DNA of 57,171 nucleotides, taken from assembly GCA_037968855.1 (NCBI GenBank), contig JBBKWH010000092.1, forward strand, positions 1 to 57,171. Reading direction: 5' to 3'. Position 1 is the stretch's first letter. Every line of letters starts with the position of its first letter. This document shows positions 54,371-57,171 of the stretch, piece after piece. Below the pieces are notes generated by a model. The model ran no database searches. It was not told the DNA's origin and worked only from the letters and a program-made list of their open reading frames with translations. This stretch comes from JBBKWH01 sp037968855 (GTDB lineage: Bacteria > Pseudomonadota > Gammaproteobacteria > Pseudomonadales > Moraxellaceae). The position numbers were made by a program, and so were the translations under genes.

Positions 54371-54409
54371 AAAAAACAGATGTAGTGATTAAGGCTGCGT
54401 CTGTTTTTT
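54371..54409. terminator. Terminator between sthA and the acyltransferase
   Basis: AAAAAACAGA and TCTGTTTTTT enclose about 18 bases. It lies between convergent genes, 15 bases after the sthA stop, and overlaps the end of the acyltransferase gene. Confidence 0.7.
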
Positions 54410-55033
54410 GAGTCCTTGCTCAATGGCGTCTGCGACTTTTTGCCTGAGCGCCCATTTGATTTGATCGTGTACAGCAACGGGCAAATGGCCCGTTTCGATC
54501 CGTGGCATAAACTCAAAGTGTAGCGCTTGACGACGTGGCACAAAAGGTAGTCCAGCAAGGCCCGTCGCCAGCGGCAAAAACGCTTCGCCATCACGCATAT
54601 AGCGCATTAAGCCTGTTTTGTGGGCAAGCTGGCCGAGCTTGGAGTGTTTAAAGTCTTGTGAATCTACCCGCAAATCAAAGGCATCCTCGCCACCATGCGC
54701 GGCAAAGGGAATAATGTCATAGCCATGCTGTAAGGCCAGTTCGATAAAGCCGACTCGGTTTTTCCAGATCAACTGATAGGCTTCGCCTTTGTTTTTCATC
54801 ACTTCGCGTCCACCACCGGGGAAGATCAGAATGTGTTGTTGTGCCTGCATTAAGGCACTGACCGATTCACGTGTGCCATTAAACCCACCAAAACGGGTCA
54901 CACCACGACCCCAAAGCGGAATCCGAAAATGCACCCGATCAGCCACCCCACGCAGCCAGATCCCCTGCTGTAAATACGTGCCCAATACCAAAGCGGGTAC
55001 GTCAAAGCCAAACAGCGTGTGATACCAATCCAT
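54389..55033 (-). pseudogene. Lysophospholipid/diacylglycerol acyltransferase, N-terminus lost
   Basis: A 214-residue remainder of a PlsC/DGAT-like acyltransferase. It begins just before the HTLFGFDVPALVLGTYLQ block (the catalytic H and D). ILIFPGGGREVMKNKGEAYQ and ELALQHGYDIIPFAAHGGED follow. Members normally have some 60-70 residues before this point (a membrane anchor and the Asn before His). These are absent here, and an IS630-type remnant lies directly upstream, so insertion probably removed the 5' end. It could still be translated from ATG 55033, but activity is doubtful. Confidence 0.7.
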
Positions 55034-55042
55034 TAAATAAAC

Positions 55043-55225
55043 CTAACCCATAGCCCAATCCCGAGTCCCAATTGACTTGATCAGATCAGGCTGCTCGGCA
55101 AAGCAACACCACGCATGGCAAATAGCTTCAATGATTTGCTCATAACCACTATAACAGCGGTTCGACAGATATCGGCTTTTCAGCCATTGCCATACTTGGC
55201 GTCGTCTCAGGAAACGGAATTTAAA
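55043..55225 (-). pseudogene. IS630-type transposase remnant (C-terminal end)
   Basis: A 61-codon stretch on the minus strand ends in TAG at 55043. It reads FKFRFLRRRQVWQWLKSRYL, then SNRCYSGYEQIIEAICHAWC, then CFAEQPDLIKSIGTRDWAMG. The blocks LSNRCYSGY and SIGTRDWA are the C-terminus of IS630 family transposases. No start or catalytic domain remains upstream. The same FKFRFLRR coding is repeated in inverted position at 56200. Confidence 0.75.
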
Positions 55226-55230
55226 GCACG
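55212..55230. repeat. 19-base inverted repeat flanking the toxin-antitoxin module, left copy
   Basis: AAACGGAATTTAAAGCACG here is the exact reverse complement of 56200-56218. Similarity continues more loosely for about 15 bases beyond. The two copies enclose the toxin and antitoxin genes, about 970 bases apart, and may be ends of inverted IS630-type relics. Confidence 0.75.
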
Positions 55231-55425
55231 TTCATGGATTTTGGAATGAATCGTCTGTTGGCGAGCCAACGTCTCTATTAACGTTGTACGCTTGACTGCA
55301 AAGTTACGTCAAACAGTAGATTACCGAATGATGTTGTGGTCTTCATACACTCGGTCAATGACCGAAAACCCCTCATTGAAAAAATAATCCTAGCCACAAG
55401 ACTATAAAACAGCTATCTTTGTTTT

Positions 55426-55443
55426 TATACAAAAAAATGTATA
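55426..55443. promoter_or_regulatory. Inverted repeat upstream of toxin, likely antitoxin operator
   Basis: TATACA-N6-TGTATA lies ten bases before the toxin ATG. Type II antitoxins usually bind such a dyad to repress their own operon. Confidence 0.55.
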
Positions 55444-55452
55444 TGGGATGGT

Positions 55453-55705
55453 ATGGACTGTAAACCCATCGAGTTCATTGGCTCATCCTTGGATGATCTT
55501 CGAGCTTTTCCGATCACAGCCCGCCAGCAAGCAGGCTACCAACTGGGAGAAGTGCAAAATGGGCGCATATCGGGTGATCTACGTTGCGAAGTTTGCAGAG
55601 GCAGTCTACGTCTTGCATTGCTTTCAAAAGAAAACCCAAAAAACCAGTCGGCCAGATTTAGCGTTGGCTGAGAAACGCTACCGTGAGTTACTGGAGGAAC
55701 GCTAA
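55453..55705 (+). pseudogene. HigB/RelE-like toxin gene, broken by internal deletion and frameshift
   Basis: The start MDCKPIEFIGSSLDDLRAFP, continuing through GYQLGEVQNG, is the N-terminus of phage-Gp49-like/HigB toxins. At about 55560 the match jumps to the +1-shifted frame, which gives GAYRVIYVAKFAEAVYVLHC, FQKKTQKTSRPD and RYRELLEER, the family C-terminus. Some 30-40 central residues (the part with DDWKPM in relatives) are missing. So the toxin is almost certainly inactive. It is followed immediately by the antitoxin. Confidence 0.8.
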
Positions 55706-55706
55706 C

Positions 55707-55985
55707 ATGGGTGAACGATTTGACAGTATCTGGGATGCCCTAGAGGACACACCAGAACAAGCTGAAAACATGAAATTACGTGCAGTGCTTCTTACGGCGA
55801 TTAAGGATCAGATCAGCAAGCGTGAGCTTACTCAGGCAGAAGCTGCCAAGCTTTTTGGTGTGACCCAGCCAAGAATCTCCGATCTGATTCGAGGAAAAAT
55901 CAACTTATTTGCCTTGGATACCTTGGTCAATATGACTGTGGCGGCAGGGTTGCATGTGGAGTTAAGAGTGTTGGAAGCGATTTAA
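55707..55985 (+). CDS. higA: HigA-like XRE family antitoxin
   Basis: A 92-residue helix-turn-helix protein, MGERFDSIWDALEDTPEQAE at the start and the DNA-binding part KRELTQAEAAKLFGVTQPRI then SDLIRGKINLFALDTLV. This is the antitoxin type paired with Gp49-like toxins. It starts one base after the toxin stop, with GAGGAACG upstream of ATG 55707. It is intact although the toxin is broken, so it may persist as an orphan repressor. Confidence 0.87.
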   Translation: MGERFDSIWDALEDTPEQAENMKLRAVLLTAIKDQISKRELTQAEAAKLFGVTQPRISDLIRGKINLFALDTLVNMTVAAGLHVELRVLEAI

Positions 55986-56152
55986 AAAAGATGGCATTCT
56001 GATCTACGTCTGGCTGTCTGGCTGTCTTGCTCATGCGTCGAGACCCGTGCATACCCGATCAACATCGTGCGTAATCCAGTTGCCATTCATCTTGATTGTG
56101 CAATATGTTTATGCAAGCCGCAACGTCAACAACGGCGTAGCGCACTAGGGAC

Positions 56153-56176
56153 TTGCACAAACGATCGTTTGTGCAA
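56153..56176. promoter_or_regulatory. Perfect 24-base palindrome
   Basis: The half TTGCACAAACGA is followed by its exact reverse complement TCGTTTGTGCAA, with no spacer. It could be an operator for a dimeric repressor or a relic of abutting IS ends. No gene start is clearly linked to it. Confidence 0.6.
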
Positions 56177-56199
56177 CTCGGCAAAGCATCAAGCCTTAG

Positions 56200-56218
56200 C
56201 GTGCTTTAAATTCCGTTT
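56200..56218. repeat. 19-base inverted repeat, right copy
   Basis: CGTGCTTTAAATTCCGTTT, the exact reverse complement of 55212-55230. In the forward frame it encodes FKFRFLRR, as does the left copy on the minus strand, then diverges. Confidence 0.75.
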
Positions 56219-56305
56219 TCTACGGCGACTCCTACATCATCATCGAGACGTATAACCTCGGCTGTATAGATCATGGTACGAGCCTAATTACTTTGTTCGG
56301 CTGAA

Positions 56306-56458
56306 TTACCGTTTAAAAGCTTCCAAAGACTGAATCAACTCCAGTGCCATAGTAAGTTTGCGCTGAGCAAGAGAAGACAGCCGATATTTTTTCTTATACT
56401 CCTCAAATGGGGATATAAAAAAATCGGTATTTGTCAAGCGAGTTGTCCACTTATTCAA
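56306..56458 (-). CDS. Small ORF downstream of a Trp-rich ORF
   Basis: A 50-codon frame starting TTG at 56458: MNKWTTRLTNTDFFISPFEE, then YKKKYRLSSLAQRKLTMALE and LIQSLEAFKR. The TTG overlaps the stop of the upstream ORF (TTGA), suggesting coupling, or one gene split by a frameshift. The helix-like C-terminus looks protein-like. No family recognised. Confidence 0.35.
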   Translation of the reverse strand: MNKWTTRLTNTDFFISPFEEYKKKYRLSSLAQRKLTMALELIQSLEAFKR

Positions 56459-56598
56459 ACAACATCATTCTGATCTTTGGTCTCAGACCGCTCAGGATTG
56501 AGCCACACCACAGACTGATATGACCAATCCCGTGTGTAGCTATACTGCGTCTCGCGCTGCCAGTAAAATGACCATGCAACAAACCAAAAAACGGATAG
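56455..56598 (-). pseudogene. Trp-rich ORF fragment lacking a start codon
   Basis: A 47-codon open stretch between two stops: LSVFWFVAWSFYWQRETQYS, then YTRDWSYQSVVWLNPERSET and KDQNDVV. Its five Trp and single membrane-like helix are unlike random frames. No standard start codon is present, so it may be a truncated or frameshifted gene. An overlapping frame from ATG (MTVANYPFF...) is the alternative reading. Confidence 0.3.
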
Positions 56599-56665
56599 TT
56601 AGCGACAGTCATAACAGGTCAGCACAAAAACACTTTCGCACAAAAAATATTGGCATTTTTTTATT

Positions 56666-56694
56666 TTGCATAAAAAATATATGTACAGTATAAA
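56666..56694 (+). promoter_or_regulatory. Sigma-70-like promoter of the Fic-like gene
   Basis: TTGCAT and TATAAA are separated by exactly 17 bases of AT-rich sequence, 43 bases before the ATG at 56737. Confidence 0.55.
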
Positions 56695-56736
56695 AAATCT
56701 GGGACGATCCGTCCGATAGAGCACAGCGAGATTCAG

Positions 56737-57171
56737 ATGCGGATTGGTTATGCGTGGTTGGCAGAGTGTGCAGGAGTGAAAGCACCGATGCCTAAGTACT
56801 ATGCGGAGGTGCGCTCTGTTACGCGAGTTGAGCAGATCGGCAGCTGTCTTGCTGTCCCCACTTCGGTTGCACCTACAACAAATTGTCCGCTGGCACATGT
56901 GCTGTTTGCGCTCAAATACGAAGGAATTAACCTGACTATTTTGGCACAAGCACTCCCGCTGATTGACGAGTCACAGCTGCGGCAGGCTTATGCGGACAGT
57001 CCGACTAGTCAGTATCTGCGCAAGGCGTGCTATCTGTGGGAGCATTTTACTGAGTGCCAAATCCAGCGCGAGGTTAAGTCACCACGCACCAACTATGTCG
57101 AGTTGTTTGATTCAGACGTGTATGTGACCAGTCGTGGTATACGTGATGCACGTTGGCGAGTTGTGTTTAAC
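56737..57171 (+). CDS. Fic family protein, N-terminal part (runs off window)
   Basis: 145 codons are open to the window edge. The sequence MRIGYAWLAECAGVKAPMPK, HVLFALKYEGINLTILAQAL and SPTSQYLRKACYLWEHFT resembles the N-terminal region of a group of Fic/DOC proteins that have a helical domain before the Fic core. Fic domains transfer AMP or other groups to proteins. The catalytic HPFxxGNGR motif would lie to the right and cannot be checked. It is read from a good promoter. The frame is also open upstream of the chosen ATG without a better start. Confidence 0.6.
   Translation, partial: MRIGYAWLAECAGVKAPMPKYYAEVRSVTRVEQIGSCLAVPTSVAPTTNCPLAHVLFALKYEGINLTILAQALPLIDESQLRQAYADSPTSQYLRKACYLWEHFTECQIQREVKSPRTNYVELFDSDVYVTSRGIRDARWRVVFN

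Noticed and set aside
56599..56949. 116-codon minus-strand frame opposite the Fic-like gene
   Set aside because: It is antisense to a better supported reading frame with promoter and family-like blocks. Its peptide is Cys/Arg-rich without pattern.
1..57171. CRISPR arrays or rRNA genes
   Set aside because: No regular repeat-spacer pattern and no rRNA signature were seen. The only RNA gene trace is the partial tRNA-Val.

Overview
The window looks like a stretch of gammaproteobacterial chromosome. The mnmG, rsmG, parA, parB, exbB, exbD, msbA, lpxK run, the fused NadM-Nudix gene beside nadV, and the many alpha/beta-hydrolase-free lipid-type oxidoreductases point to Pseudomonadales, most likely Moraxellaceae. 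This placement is inferred from gene content and is not proven. Base composition is near balanced, except for two clearly AT-rich islands at 3989-5284 and 33790-36195.

Region 1 (1-9084) is one end of a P2-like prophage. Leftward genes X, L, M, N, O (tail X, head completion, small terminase, capsid, scaffold) face rightward genes P and Q (large terminase, portal), with a holin gene cut by the window edge. An AT-rich accessory gene with PIN-nuclease-like residues sits between O and P. It is bounded by two copies of the same hairpin in opposite orientation. Beyond Q lies about 750 bases without genes, holding a possible cos site, phased TGATGC repeats and a striking cluster of GGTTACA/TGTAACC sites. 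It ends at the 3' half of a tRNA-Val(GAC) gene, which marks the attachment site. Integrase and early genes are not in the window, so the other attachment site must lie to the left.

Region 2 (9085-33710) is core chromosome: chromate transporter, a membrane diguanylate cyclase, mnmG, a Baeyer-Villiger-type monooxygenase, rsmG, parAB, exbBD, msbA, lpxK, the molybdate transporter modABC (leftward), an HscC-type Hsp70 with a membrane J-like partner that lacks HPD, a flavin-binding stress protein, and purL. MsbA and LpxK serve lipopolysaccharide export and synthesis. MnmG and RsmG modify tRNA and rRNA.

Region 3 (33711-46700) starts with an AT-rich 801-residue orphan gene. After it come two short-chain dehydrogenases, a MerR regulator diverging from a classic MerR-type promoter, a degraded copy of a NIF3-like gene whose intact relative is at 42388, a secreted CYTH-like protein, a phytase-like lipoprotein with a collagen-like linker, an enoyl-CoA hydratase, and NadM-Nudix plus NadV for nicotinamide salvage. 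Two copies of a roughly 180-190 base dispersed repeat lie at 28821 and 46288.

Region 4 (46702-55033) is again core: YceI, a Bcp peroxiredoxin, queC/queE, dapD, an ion channel, lipA, sthA, and an acyltransferase that has lost its N-terminus.

Region 5 (55034-57171) is a decayed mobile patch. It holds an IS630-type transposase remnant, a toxin gene broken by an internal deletion next to an intact antitoxin, short inverted repeats flanking that module, a perfect 24-base palindrome, two overlapping small ORFs, and the start of a Fic-like gene that runs off the edge.
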